A stretch of 64,000 nt of DNA from Brachyspira pilosicoli (GTDB lineage Bacteria > Spirochaetota > Brachyspiria > Brachyspirales > Brachyspiraceae), in NCBI RefSeq assembly GCF_008016535.1, contig NZ_SAXY01000064.1, positions 1-64,000 on the forward strand. The letters are read 5' to 3'. The position numbers and the translations under genes were made by a program. This document shows positions 16,918-25,922 of the stretch, piece by piece; position 1 is the first letter of the stretch; the number at the start of each line of letters is the position of its first letter. A model generated the notes under the pieces. It worked only from the letters and a program-made list of their open reading frames with translations, searched no databases and was not told where the DNA came from.

Positions 16918-18648
16918 CTAAGCACTTATATCAATAAACTTAAATTCCTTAACATCAAATAAACCGCTAGTTGTAAGTTTAATTTCTGGTATAACAGGAA
17001 GTGCCATAAACGATAAAGTCATAAATGGGTCTATTTCTCTATTTACATTAAGTTCATCGTAGGCTAATTTATGCATAGAATATATTTTTTTTACTATATC
17101 TTTTGGAGAATCATCAGATATAATGCCTGCTATTTTTAATTGTAAAGTATCGAGAACTTTTCCATTTTTTACAACAGTTATTCCTCCAGAGCATTTTTCT
17201 ATTTCTTTTATGGCAAGTATTATATCTTCATCATTATCCCCTACTGCTATAATATTATGCGAGTCATGAGATACACTTGTAGCAATAGCACCGTTTTTTA
17301 ATTTATAATTTTCTATTAACCCTAAACCTATTTTTCCAGTAGCCTTATGCCTTTCTACAACAACCAATTTTAATATATCAACACTCTTTCTATATTTAAA
17401 ATAACCTTTCTCAAAACCTACTATTCTCACACTTTTCTCTGTAACTAAATCTTTATTAACTATCCTTATAACATTAGCCTCATCGGATTTTAATTTTATC
17501 TGTATATCTTCAACTGTAATAGGAGCAATGTTTATAGTATTAAAAACATTATCATTATAATTATCTTTTTCTACTTTAAATAAAGCATGCCCATTTTCTG
17601 CAACTAATTTACCGTCTATAAAAACTTTATTAGCCTTGAAATCTTTTAAATCATTAAATAAAACAATATCAGCCTTGTATCCTGAAGCAACTAAACCAAT
17701 ATTTTTTAGTCTGTAGCATTCAGCAGCATTAATAGTAGCCATAGCAATAGCATTAAATACATCAAGCCCATGCTCAACTGCTATTTTCAAATTATGAGAT
17801 ATATGCCCATTTTCAATAATATGATCCAAATGCTTATCATCTGTACACATTGCACATCTTCTTGCATTGCTTTGATTAACTCCTTGTAAAAGTGAAGCTA
17901 AATTCTGTGCAGCCGAACCTTGTCTTAAAAGCACATACATTCCATTAGATATTCTTGATTTCAAATCTTTTGCAGATACGCATTCATGATCAGTATAAAC
18001 TCCTGCAGTCCTATAAGCATTGAGCGTTTTTCCTCCAAGCATAACCCCATGACCGTCTATAATCTTATCAGCATTAATAGCAGCTACCAATTTTTTAAGC
18101 ACATCTTTATCAGAAGACAACACCCCCTGACAATTCATCATCTCAGCAAGCCCAAATATATCTTCATCATTTATAAACTCTTCTATTACGGAAGCATCAA
18201 GAACAGCCCCCGCATCTTCAAAACCAACAGCAGGCACGCATGAAGAAAGCATAAACTTACATTTTAATGGACTTTTTTTGGCAGACTCTATCATAAATTT
18301 AATACCTTCAATTCCGCATACATTAGCAATTTCATGAGGGTCTGTAATTATTAAAGTAGTTCCAAACGGTATAACAACTTCTGCAAAATTTGAAGGTGCA
18401 CATAAAGATGATTCTATATGAACATGCGAATCTATTAAACCACTTGTAGCATAAGAACCTTTAGCATCAATAATTTCTTTTCCATTATAAGAACCAACAC
18501 CAACAATATAATCATTAGCAATAGCTATATCTGCATCCGTAATCGTTGCTGATATAGGGTCTACTACTTTACAGTTTCTTATAACCAAATCAGCTAAAAC
18601 TTTTCCGCTTGATACTTCAATCATTTTTGATAATTTTTCTATAGTCAT
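16918..18648 (-). CDS. ade: adenine deaminase
   Basis: Adenine to hypoxanthine plus ammonia, purine salvage; 576 residues as in the AdeC family. Amidohydrolase metal motif GLIDSHVHIESS near residues 66-77, DPHEIANVCG, DGHGVML, then the C-terminal domain with SHDSHNIIAVGDND and SGGITVV. All family blocks are intact. Monocistronic minus-strand gene: 20 bp after the end of the decayed TPR gene (convergent) and about 100 bp from mrr upstream. I saw no purine riboswitch in the short upstream gap. Confidence 0.95.
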   Translation of the reverse strand: MTIEKLSKMIEVSSGKVLADLVIRNCKVVDPISATITDADIAIANDYIVGVGSYNGKEIIDAKGSYATSGLIDSHVHIESSLCAPSNFAEVVIPFGTTLIITDPHEIANVCGIEGIKFMIESAKKSPLKCKFMLSSCVPAVGFEDAGAVLDASVIEEFINDEDIFGLAEMMNCQGVLSSDKDVLKKLVAAINADKIIDGHGVMLGGKTLNAYRTAGVYTDHECVSAKDLKSRISNGMYVLLRQGSAAQNLASLLQGVNQSNARRCAMCTDDKHLDHIIENGHISHNLKIAVEHGLDVFNAIAMATINAAECYRLKNIGLVASGYKADIVLFNDLKDFKANKVFIDGKLVAENGHALFKVEKDNYNDNVFNTINIAPITVEDIQIKLKSDEANVIRIVNKDLVTEKSVRIVGFEKGYFKYRKSVDILKLVVVERHKATGKIGLGLIENYKLKNGAIATSVSHDSHNIIAVGDNDEDIILAIKEIEKCSGGITVVKNGKVLDTLQLKIAGIISDDSPKDIVKKIYSMHKLAYDELNVNREIDPFMTLSFMALPVIPEIKLTTSGLFDVKEFKFIDISA

Positions 18649-18746
18649 TAATAATTGTCCTTATAATTTAGTATATATTTTAAATATAGTAAATTATAAG
18701 TGGATTTTCAAATTTACTTGCAACAAACTAATAAATACAAAAAACA

Positions 18747-19634
18747 TTAATCATCCAAACTATAATGTTTATAAGTATTATCTACATTACATAATATTTC
18801 ATATTCTCTCATAAGTTCAGCAAGTCTTTTACCATTTATTAACGTTATATTTTTATATTCTGATTCTTTAGTAAAATCAGATGTTGTTATAAAAACACCT
18901 TTATGATAGCCCAATTTAGTTAATGAACCACTAAATGCATCTATATCTTTTGAAGCAACTTTATTATTTTCAGAAAAAAACTTACACTGAAATCCTATTC
19001 TTTCTAATCCAAATCTATCTATTGAAAAATCACCATCTATACCACCATCATTAGTTCCACCTTTCCTTTTTACATCAAAATATCCCATTTTACTAAAAAG
19101 CTCTACAGATATATTTTCTAATATATCTCCTTTATCTTTCGATGTAAATTTTTCTGTCATTTTAAACAATTTTTTTAAAATTAACTCTTCTATATATTCA
19201 TAATAATCGCTAACTTTGGAATATAAATCATTTGTTATTTCTTCAAATTCTAATGTATTTTCATCTTCAATACCTGTTTTTGCAGGAGACATAAATTCTC
19301 TAAATTGAGGGTAATTTTCTTTTAAAAATGATGTTGTAATTTCTATCTTATTTTTATATATTTTTTTACCTTCTTCACTAATTATAATATATCCTTTTTT
19401 TGGTCTATCTAATAATCCAGATTTATGTAAAAATGTAATAGTCCACCCTATATTAGAATCTAATTTATTGTTTCCTTTTGTGGTTTCTAATTTTATTTGT
19501 TCATCATTTAATTTCAACTTATCTATTACAACATTTTTTAAATTTTCATTTTTTATATATTTCTCCATTTTATTTTTTAAATAAAAGTATTCTAGTATAG
19601 GTGCATAAAATTCATTTGTACTAGGAAAATTCAT
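18747..19634 (-). CDS. Mrr-type restriction endonuclease
   Basis: 295 residues. N-terminal winged-helix region of the Mrr_N type (about 1-110: GWTITFLHKSGLLDRPKKGYIIISEEGKKI) and a C-terminal Mrr catalytic domain (about 165-285). The PD-(D/E)xK core is complete: GGTNDGGIDGDF supplies the Asp and FQCKFF the Gln-x-Lys, followed by ASKDIDAFSGSLTKLGYHKGVFITTSDFT. Such proteins cut methylated foreign DNA (type IV). No methyltransferase is nearby, consistent with an orphan methylation-dependent defence enzyme. It lies 69 bp downstream of gatB on the same strand, with a stem-loop between. Confidence 0.87.
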   Translation of the reverse strand: MNFPSTNEFYAPILEYFYLKNKMEKYIKNENLKNVVIDKLKLNDEQIKLETTKGNNKLDSNIGWTITFLHKSGLLDRPKKGYIIISEEGKKIYKNKIEITTSFLKENYPQFREFMSPAKTGIEDENTLEFEEITNDLYSKVSDYYEYIEELILKKLFKMTEKFTSKDKGDILENISVELFSKMGYFDVKRKGGTNDGGIDGDFSIDRFGLERIGFQCKFFSENNKVASKDIDAFSGSLTKLGYHKGVFITTSDFTKESEYKNITLINGKRLAELMREYEILCNVDNTYKHYSLDD

Positions 19635-19650
19635 ACAAACTCCATTATTA

Positions 19651-19680
19651 AAGCCTAACTACTATTTAATAGTTAGGCTT
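19651..19680. terminator. stem-loop between gatB and mrr
   Basis: AAGCCTAACTA pairs perfectly with TAGTTAGGCTT across an 8-base loop. On the gatB strand it is followed by TAATAATGGAG, which is not T-rich and holds the mrr ribosome site; on the plus strand ATTTTTATTT follows. It may reduce read-through from gatB to mrr or block antisense transcription. Confidence 0.55.
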
Positions 19681-19703
19681 ATTTTTATTTAATATAATTC
19701 TAA

Positions 19704-21155
19704 TTATTCGCTTAAAATTTTTCTCAAAACTTCATTAACAAGTTTAGGGTTACCCTGACCTTTAGTAGCTTTCATAGTCTGACCTACTAAAAATCCGAAT
19801 GATTTTTCTTTACCTGCTTTGAAGTCTGCTACTGATTTAGGATTTTCTTCTAAAACTTTTCTAATTATTGTTTCAAGCTCACCAGTATCGCTTACTTGTT
19901 TGATGCCTTTTTTCTCAACTATAGCAGAAGGAGCTTCACCTGTTTCGCACATATCCTCAAATATTTCTTTAGCTATCTTACCGCTTATAACATTCTCATC
20001 TATAAGTTTGAAAATTTCACCAATATGTTCTGGTTTTGGTTTGAAGTCTTTTATCGTTTGAAGCTTTTTATTTAAGTATGCATTGACTTCAACCATTATC
20101 CAGTTGCTTATTTTTTTAGGCTGTTTAGGATAAGCTTTTACTGCTGCCTCATAATAATCAGCTAAAGCAGCATCTTCTGTAAGTACAACTATATCCTGAT
20201 CTGGTAAATCATAATCTTTTTTAAGTCTTTCGCGTTTTTGCTGAGGAAGTTCTGGAAGCTCTTTTTTAGCCTCTTCAATTTCTTCATCTTTAAGAACTAA
20301 AAGAGGTATATCTGGGTCTGGGAAATATCTATAATCTGCAGCACCCTCTTTTGAACGCATTCCTTTAGTAGTATTTTCTTTAGCATCATAAAGCCTAGTT
20401 TCTTGTAAGATTTTCTCGCCATTGTTTAAAGCTTTAATTTGTCTTTTTATCTCATAATCAATAGCAAGTCTTACATTTCTAAAACTGTTCATATTTTTTA
20501 CTTCAGTTTTAGTACCAAGCTCTGTACTTCCTTTAGGACGTATAGAAACGTTAGCATCGCATCTTAAAGAACCTTCTTCCATGTTACAATCTGAAACATC
20601 AATATATTTGAAGATTTTTTTAAGCTCTGTTAAATATTGATAAGCTTCTTCACCTGTAGAAATATCAGGCTCACTTACACATTCAATCAAACAGCAGCCT
20701 GCACGGTTTAAATCTACATAGCTTAAAGGTCTTCCTGTATCATCATGCACAAGTTTACCTGCATCCTCTTCCATATGTATTCTGTTTATTCTTACACTTT
20801 TATTGTAAGAAGAACCATCTTCATTAAGCACAGTTATATCAAGATGACCTTCAGTACAGATTGGTTCGTCCATTTGAGTAATCTGATAATAAGAAGGCAA
20901 ATCTGGGTAAAAATAATGTTTTCTAGCGAATCTGCTTTTTTTTTGAATAGTGCAGTTAGTAGCAAGTCCTGCTTTGATAGTTTTATGCACCATTTCTTTA
21001 TTAACTATAGGCAAAGTACCAGGGTGAGCCTGACATCTTGGACAAGTAAGAGTGTTTGCAGGAGCACCGAAAGTGTTTGGGCATGAACAGAATGCTTTTG
21101 TTTTAGTGTTAAGCTGAACATGCACTTCTAATCCTATGACTGCTTCATATTCCAT
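19704..21155 (-). CDS. gatB: Asp-tRNA(Asn)/Glu-tRNA(Gln) amidotransferase subunit B
   Basis: 483 residues, full length. GatB binds the mischarged tRNA and phosphorylates the Asp/Glu side chain for amidation in the GatCAB complex. Visible: EAVIGLEVHVQLNTKTKAFC start, zinc-type cysteines in CSCPNTFG and CPRCQAHPG, KSRFARKHYFYPDLPSYYQITQ, DLNRAGCCLIECVSEPD, the YqeY-like tail domain and the C-terminal FLVGQTMKATKGQGNPKLVNEVL. gatA and gatC are not in this window. IS481 copy 2 starts 85 bp upstream of its start and may have displaced its promoter. Confidence 0.97.
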   Translation of the reverse strand: MEYEAVIGLEVHVQLNTKTKAFCSCPNTFGAPANTLTCPRCQAHPGTLPIVNKEMVHKTIKAGLATNCTIQKKSRFARKHYFYPDLPSYYQITQMDEPICTEGHLDITVLNEDGSSYNKSVRINRIHMEEDAGKLVHDDTGRPLSYVDLNRAGCCLIECVSEPDISTGEEAYQYLTELKKIFKYIDVSDCNMEEGSLRCDANVSIRPKGSTELGTKTEVKNMNSFRNVRLAIDYEIKRQIKALNNGEKILQETRLYDAKENTTKGMRSKEGAADYRYFPDPDIPLLVLKDEEIEEAKKELPELPQQKRERLKKDYDLPDQDIVVLTEDAALADYYEAAVKAYPKQPKKISNWIMVEVNAYLNKKLQTIKDFKPKPEHIGEIFKLIDENVISGKIAKEIFEDMCETGEAPSAIVEKKGIKQVSDTGELETIIRKVLEENPKSVADFKAGKEKSFGFLVGQTMKATKGQGNPKLVNEVLRKILSE

Positions 21156-21239
21156 ATTTATTAATCCTAATTTTAAAATTATTATGTGCTATATTTTATA
21201 TGAATTTAATTTTTTTTCAATATAGTAAAAAATTAAAAT

Positions 21240-22274
21240 TGTCATGGAGCCATAGATATTGTACTTTTACTTGCTATAATATTTTTGATTCTTTCTTTGA
21301 TTGTAATATACAATAACGAAGAAATCAATCTTTGATTGTTATGAAAATGTGTATATTCTTTTAATTTTTCTCTCAATAATTCTACTGTGATATTTTTATT
21401 TAATCGTGAATAAAACTCTCTTTCGTCTATGCCGTGTACTCTTTCTACTACGCCGTTATATCTTGGTGTTGCTACAGGAATATATCTCCTCTCTAATTTA
21501 TTTTTTAAGCAGTATTCATCAAAAATATTGATTTTAGAGGTATTGATACAGCGGTATGTATATTCTATACCATTATCGGTCTGTATAGATTGTATCTTAA
21601 AAGGTGAAGTTTTCAATACATATTTTAAGAAAGATAAAGCACTAGAAGGTGTTTTATCTTCATAGATTTCTCTCCAACTATAACGAGTAGCTAAATCTAC
21701 AGCAGTGAATTGATAAACTCTTTTTCTGCCTAATTTGATATATTTAGTGTCTATTTGAACTATTTTGCCTTCTTTTTGTATTTTAGAGACAAATTTTCGT
21801 TTATCATATCGCTTCTTTTTCTTTTTTATTTTTTTTCTCCAAAGATTATTTCTTTTTAGTACATTCTCTATAGCTGTAACACCTATCTTAATGCCTTCAC
21901 GATTTAAATATGCTTTAATATAATGCTTACCTCGATATTCTTTAGTATAGAGTTCAATAATTAAATTAATAGCTTTTTGATTATTAAAGATATTTGGAGA
22001 AGTTTTTGGCTTAGTACTAAAATTAGCGACAGTTCCAGTGTCTTTATATTTCTTAAGCCAAGTATAAAAAGTGGATTTATTTATTCTTTCCATCTTTAAA
22101 AATCTTTTAATATTTTTAGTTTTTAATGCTTTATCCACTATAAATAATTTAAATTCTGTGCTATAATCTTTTTTCATAGTAGTATACTTTATTTATTTTC
22201 TATATCAAAATATTATAACAAGGATACTGCTTTTTTTATACTAAAAAATGTCCAATATCTCACACTCCTTAACA
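21240..22274 (-). mobile_element. IS481-like insertion sequence, copy 2, no target duplication
   Basis: Same ends as the copy at 9167-10202 (TGTCATGGAG... and, reversed, TGTTAAGGAGTGTGAGATATTGG) and the same orientation. The bases flanking it on the two sides are not repeats of each other, unlike copy 1, so either the flank has been rearranged or the insertion is old. The two copies are direct repeats about 11 kb apart and could recombine. Confidence 0.88.
21242..22177 (-). CDS. IS481-type transposase (DDE), copy 2
   Basis: 311 residues, intact. Same helix-turn-helix plus rve core as copy 1, with the catalytic acids in VQIDTKYIK, IQTDNGIEY and NGVVERVHGID. Scattered substitutions against copy 1 (for example KMERINKSTFYTW for KIEEIPKSTFYAW, LLYITIKER for LGYITIKER) show the two are not a very recent duplicate. 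Confidence 0.92.
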   Translation of the reverse strand: MKKDYSTEFKLFIVDKALKTKNIKRFLKMERINKSTFYTWLKKYKDTGTVANFSTKPKTSPNIFNNQKAINLIIELYTKEYRGKHYIKAYLNREGIKIGVTAIENVLKRNNLWRKKIKKKKKRYDKRKFVSKIQKEGKIVQIDTKYIKLGRKRVYQFTAVDLATRYSWREIYEDKTPSSALSFLKYVLKTSPFKIQSIQTDNGIEYTYRCINTSKINIFDEYCLKNKLERRYIPVATPRYNGVVERVHGIDEREFYSRLNKNITVELLREKLKEYTHFHNNQRLISSLLYITIKERIKNIIASKSTISMAP

Positions 22275-22604
22275 ATTTTATTTTTATAATACATTGTATT
22301 CAATACAGAACTAGTATGAAGTGTTTAAACATATCAAAAAATATTTTTTACAAAATTTATTTCGGTGTATATTTATTTTCTAATTTATTCAATAATAATT
22401 TATTTTGTATTCTTTAGAAATAATATATATCTAAACAATTATATTTTATCAATTTTTTATTGTTCTTTTTATACTGCCACACATCAAAATATATTTTTAA
22501 AAGTTGCTATATAACTTTACAAAAAACAAGAAACTGCAAATTATAAAATAGTTATTTATGTATTAATAAAAAATTATATTTTAAATATTAAAATATTTTA
22601 TATA
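22275..22604. other. AT-rich intergenic region upstream of the Rrf2 gene
   Basis: No gene is supported in these roughly 330 bases. A perfect 10-base palindrome TGTTTAAACA lies near 22322 but has no obvious partner gene. The promoter of the Rrf2-hcp unit begins at 22605. Confidence 0.45.
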
Positions 22605-22649
22605 TTGACAAAAAATCAATTTAGTATTATAGTACCAATATACTAAATT
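22605..22649 (+). promoter_or_regulatory. promoter and inverted-repeat operator of the Rrf2-hcp unit
   Basis: -35 TTGACA at 22605-22610, 17-base spacer, -10 TATAGT at 22628-22633. A perfect 10-bp inverted repeat, AATTTAGTAT (22618-22627) and ATACTAAATT (22640-22649), brackets the -10 box. Position and symmetry fit a repressor site, most simply self-repression by the Rrf2 protein encoded just downstream; the binding protein is inferred. Confidence 0.7.
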
Positions 22650-22672
22650 AGTAATTATAATAGGGATAAAAA

Positions 22673-23122
22673 ATGATTCCAATATCAGAAGCATCAGCTA
22701 TAGCTCTTCACTCTGCAGTGTATATATCTATTAAAGAGTTGGCATCTCTTAAGGATATAGCAGAAAGATTTGATGTTTCAGCCAATCATTTATCTAAAGT
22801 TCTTCAGGCACTTGTAAAAGCTGGGTATATTAGTTCATCAAAAGGACCAGCAGGCGGATTTAAAATTGCTGATGGTAAAGAAAATACTTCTTTTTTGGAT
22901 ATATACGAAACTATAGAGGGTAAAAATTGGCAGAGAAGTTGTTTGTTTCATTCTAAATGCGGTAAATACTGTTCAAACTGCATAATGGGGGATTTAGTTA
23001 ATGATATAAACAGAAAGTTCAAAAACTATATGGAAAGCCATACAATCAAAGATCATTATTTATTAGATGATGATTTCAATATAAATAAAACAGATGATAA
23101 AAAATCAAAACAAAAAAAATAA
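22673..23122 (+). CDS. Rrf2-family transcriptional regulator (NsrR-like)
   Basis: 149-residue Rrf2 protein. N-terminal winged helix (ISEASAIALHSAVYI...VSANHLSKVLQALVKAGYISSSKGPAGGFKI), then a cysteine cluster at C90, C96, C100 and C103, suited to hold an iron-sulfur cluster that senses NO or redox state. A lysine-rich tail ends in KKSKQKK. It is followed after 12 bp by hcp and almost surely co-transcribed, the arrangement expected of a nitrosative-stress regulator and its target. The spacing of the cysteines differs slightly from classical NsrR, so the exact signal is open. Confidence 0.88.
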   Translation: MIPISEASAIALHSAVYISIKELASLKDIAERFDVSANHLSKVLQALVKAGYISSSKGPAGGFKIADGKENTSFLDIYETIEGKNWQRSCLFHSKCGKYCSNCIMGDLVNDINRKFKNYMESHTIKDHYLLDDDFNINKTDDKKSKQKK

Positions 23123-23134
23123 ATGGAGGATTAA

Positions 23135-24784
23135 ATGGACAATAAAATGTTTTGTTATCAATGTCAGGAAACAATGAATAATACAGGCTGTACTGTATCA
23201 GGTGTATGCGGTAAAAAACCAGATTTAGCATATTTAGAAGATTTACTAGTTCATGTGACTAAAGGGCTTTCTAATATAACAACTGCTATAAGAAAAGATG
23301 GAGGAAAAGTAGATAAAAAAGTTAATCATGATGTAACATTCAATTTATTTACTACTATAACAAATGCCAACTTTGATAAAGAAGTTTTTTATAAGAGAAT
23401 AGAATACACTGCAAAACTTTGTAATGAATTAGCAAATCAGGTAAAAGATAAATCACTTATACTTGAAGAATCTTTATGGACTCCTAAAAGCAAAGAGGAT
23501 ATGGACGCTAAATCAAAAAAAGTAGGCGTATTAGAAGAGAAAGACGAAGATATAAGAAGCCTTAAAGAAACTGTTATATATGGAGTTAAGGGATTAAGTG
23601 CTTATATGAGACATGCTAATATACTTGATTATGAGAATGAAGAAGTTGATGCTTTTATACAAAGAGCTTTAAATGCAACATTAAGAAATGATATAAATGC
23701 TGGTGAACTTTTAGAATTGGTACTTGAAACAGGTAAAAACGGTGTTGACGGAATGGCTCTTCTTGATAAAGCTAATACTTCTACTTATGGTAACCCAGAA
23801 ATGACAAAAGTTAATATAGGTGTGGGAAAAAATCCTGGAATATTAGTATCTGGTCATGATTTAAAAGACATAGAAATATTATTAAAACAAACAGAAGGCA
23901 CAGGAGTAGATGTATATACTCACTCTGAAATGCTTCCTGCTCACTACTACCCAGAATTAAAAAAATATAAACATTTTGTAGGCAATTACGGCGGAGCTTG
24001 GTGGGATCAAAGAAAAGATTTTGAAAGTTTTAACGGTCCTATTTTAATGACTACAAACTGTATAGTAACTCCTCTTGCAAGCTATAAAGACAGAGTATAT
24101 ACAACAGGTGCTGCAGGTTTTGAAGGTTTAAAACATATAGGAATCCATACAGGTAAAGAAAGCGATAAAGATTTTACTCCTATAATAGAGCATGCCAAAA
24201 AATGCGAAGCTCCTAAAGAAATAGAAAGCGGTTTTATAGTTGGAGGATTTGCTCATAATCAGGTATTATCACTTAAAGATAAAATTTCTGAAGCTGTAAA
24301 ATCTGGTGCTATAAAAAGATTTATTGTAATGGGCGGATGCGACGGAAGACATAAAGAGAGAGAATACTATACTGAATTCGCTCAAAAACTTCCTAAAGAC
24401 ACTGTAATATTAACTGCAGGCTGTGCTAAATACAGATACAATAAATTAGATTTAGGCGATATTAACGGTATACCTAGAGTTTTAGATGCAGGACAATGTA
24501 ATGACTCTTACTCATTAGCTGTTATTGCCTTGGGACTTAAAGATTTATTTGGTTTAGATGATATTAATGACTTGCCTATAGTTTATAATATAGCTTGGTA
24601 TGAACAGAAGGCTGTTATAGTTTTACTTTCATTATTATACTTGGGAGTAAAAAATATACATTTAGGACCAACAATTCCAGGATTCTTATCACCTAATGTA
24701 GTTAATATATTAGTTTCAAAATTTGGAATCTCTAGTATATCAAATGTTAATGATGATTTTAAAAAATTTAATCTAATGTTATAA
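23135..24784 (+). CDS. hcp: hybrid cluster protein (hydroxylamine/NO reductase)
   Basis: 549 residues. The N-terminal cysteines C7, C10, C19 and C25 (C-x2-C-x8-C-x5-C) mark a class I, [4Fe-4S]-type Hcp of anaerobes. Hybrid-cluster ligands are visible in [41 protein letters not shown] and the IAWYEQKA block. Hcp reduces NO to N2O (and hydroxylamine to ammonia in vitro) in the cytoplasm. No separate hcr reductase is adjacent. Shine-Dalgarno GGAGG precedes the start. A terminator follows at 24806. Confidence 0.96.
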   Translation: MDNKMFCYQCQETMNNTGCTVSGVCGKKPDLAYLEDLLVHVTKGLSNITTAIRKDGGKVDKKVNHDVTFNLFTTITNANFDKEVFYKRIEYTAKLCNELANQVKDKSLILEESLWTPKSKEDMDAKSKKVGVLEEKDEDIRSLKETVIYGVKGLSAYMRHANILDYENEEVDAFIQRALNATLRNDINAGELLELVLETGKNGVDGMALLDKANTSTYGNPEMTKVNIGVGKNPGILVSGHDLKDIEILLKQTEGTGVDVYTHSEMLPAHYYPELKKYKHFVGNYGGAWWDQRKDFESFNGPILMTTNCIVTPLASYKDRVYTTGAAGFEGLKHIGIHTGKESDKDFTPIIEHAKKCEAPKEIESGFIVGGFAHNQVLSLKDKISEAVKSGAIKRFIVMGGCDGRHKEREYYTEFAQKLPKDTVILTAGCAKYRYNKLDLGDINGIPRVLDAGQCNDSYSLAVIALGLKDLFGLDDINDLPIVYNIAWYEQKAVIVLLSLLYLGVKNIHLGPTIPGFLSPNVVNILVSKFGISSISNVNDDFKKFNLML

Positions 24785-24805
24785 AACTTTTAAACTAACA
24801 AATAT

Positions 24806-24830
24806 AAAGGGCTTTATTTTTAAGCCCTTT
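24806..24830 (+). terminator. terminator after hcp
   Basis: AAAGGGCTT (24806-24814) and AAGCCCTTT (24822-24830) form a perfect 9-bp stem with a 7-base loop, 22 bases after the hcp stop, followed by TTAAAATTT. Confidence 0.8.
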
Positions 24831-25093
24831 TAAAATTTAACTTATTTAAATTAGCTCTATCACAATTAATATAAAAATATAAATATTATTATATTAACTA
24901 ATATATATAAACCTAAGTAAGTTCATACGACTAAAAGTCTTAACCTTTAGGTATGCTATTGTTATGAAAAACTTATATAATTCGTATACACTTTGCAAAA
25001 AAAATGGCATTAATAAAAATTCATAGTATTATAAAACATAATTGAATTTAATATGTATTCACTTCATTTAATAATAATTTGTTGAAAATAAAA
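24831..25093. other. intergenic region between convergent hcp and yugP-type genes
   Basis: No gene found. Around 24928-24957, CATAC ... GTATG can close a stem holding the small hairpin GACT-AAA-AGTC, but the structure is short and has no promoter or terminator around it. I do not recognise an RNA family here. Confidence 0.35.
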
Positions 25094-25117
25094 GGCTAAT
25101 CATAAAAATGATTAACC
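25094..25117 (-). terminator. terminator of the zinc peptidase gene
   Basis: On the minus strand GGTTAATCAT-TTTT-ATGATTAGCC is a near-perfect hairpin followed directly by TTTTATTTT, 29 bases after the gene's stop. Confidence 0.85.
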
Positions 25118-25146
25118 TTCTTCAATAAATATCTTATTTATAATTT

Positions 25147-25845
25147 TTAATCTCTTCTTCTGTTAGCAAGCATTAAAAGTCTTAGTAAACTGAGCACTGC
25201 AGTAACAGCAGCAGCAACATAAGTTAAAGCAGCAGCATTAAGCACTTTTCTTGCCCCATAAAGCTCCTCAGAATCTAAAAATCCGCCCTTATCTAAAATC
25301 TTTATAGCCCTATTAGAAGCATCAAACTCTACAGGCAATGTTATTAAAGAAAAGAAAACAGCAAAAGCAAATAATATAATTCCTCCCATCATAAGATATT
25401 GAGAAATGCTTCCAGCCCCTCCGATAACAATACCAATAAGTACAAGCATAGGTCCAAATTGATTGCCAATAGCACATAATGGATAAAAACTATTTCTTAA
25501 AGTTAAAGGTGCATAGCTTCTATCATGTTGTATAGCATGACCTACCTCATGAGCAGCAATACCTAAAGCAGCAACATCTGTACCATTATAAACATCATTA
25601 GAAAGTCTTAAAACTTTAGCACTTGGGTCATAATGGTCTGTTAAATGTCCGTTTATTCTCTCTATTGGAATATTTAAGCCATAAGCATCTAATATATATT
25701 TTGCTGTTTGTGCTCCTGTTATTCCTCTTTTGTTCTCTACCCTACTATATTTTGAATAAGCACCATTTACTTTCATCTGTGCCCATAAACCTAATAATAT
25801 ACCAGGTATTAATATCCATATATATCCAAAATAATATTCAAACAT
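25147..25845 (-). CDS. YugP-type neutral zinc metallopeptidase
   Basis: 232-residue membrane protein of the Zn_peptidase_2 family. N-terminal TM helix (YFGYIWILIPGILLGLW), catalytic HEVGH at residues 99-103 with QHDRSYAPL following, then two or three TM helices (LVLIGIVIGGAG, ILFAFAVFFSLITLPVEFDAS, ALTYVAAAVTAVLSLLRLL). The EFDAS motif after TM3 is typical of the family. Substrate unknown; membrane protein quality control is the usual guess. Single gene with its own terminator. Confidence 0.92.
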   Translation of the reverse strand: MFEYYFGYIWILIPGILLGLWAQMKVNGAYSKYSRVENKRGITGAQTAKYILDAYGLNIPIERINGHLTDHYDPSAKVLRLSNDVYNGTDVAALGIAAHEVGHAIQHDRSYAPLTLRNSFYPLCAIGNQFGPMLVLIGIVIGGAGSISQYLMMGGIILFAFAVFFSLITLPVEFDASNRAIKILDKGGFLDSEELYGARKVLNAAALTYVAAAVTAVLSLLRLLMLANRRRD

Positions 25846-25922
25846 TATTTATCCTCCTCACATTATTATAAAATTATAGCATTAAAATATAACAACCTCA
25901 ATACCAATAAAGTAAAATATTT

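Noticed and set aside
18649-18746. purine riboswitch upstream of adenine deaminase
   Set aside because: The gap is about 100 bases and lacks the conserved purine aptamer loops.
24900-24970. possible tRNA or small structured RNA after hcp
   Set aside because: Short stems only, no acceptor stem/T-loop consensus (GTTCRANNC) and no promoter or terminator around it.
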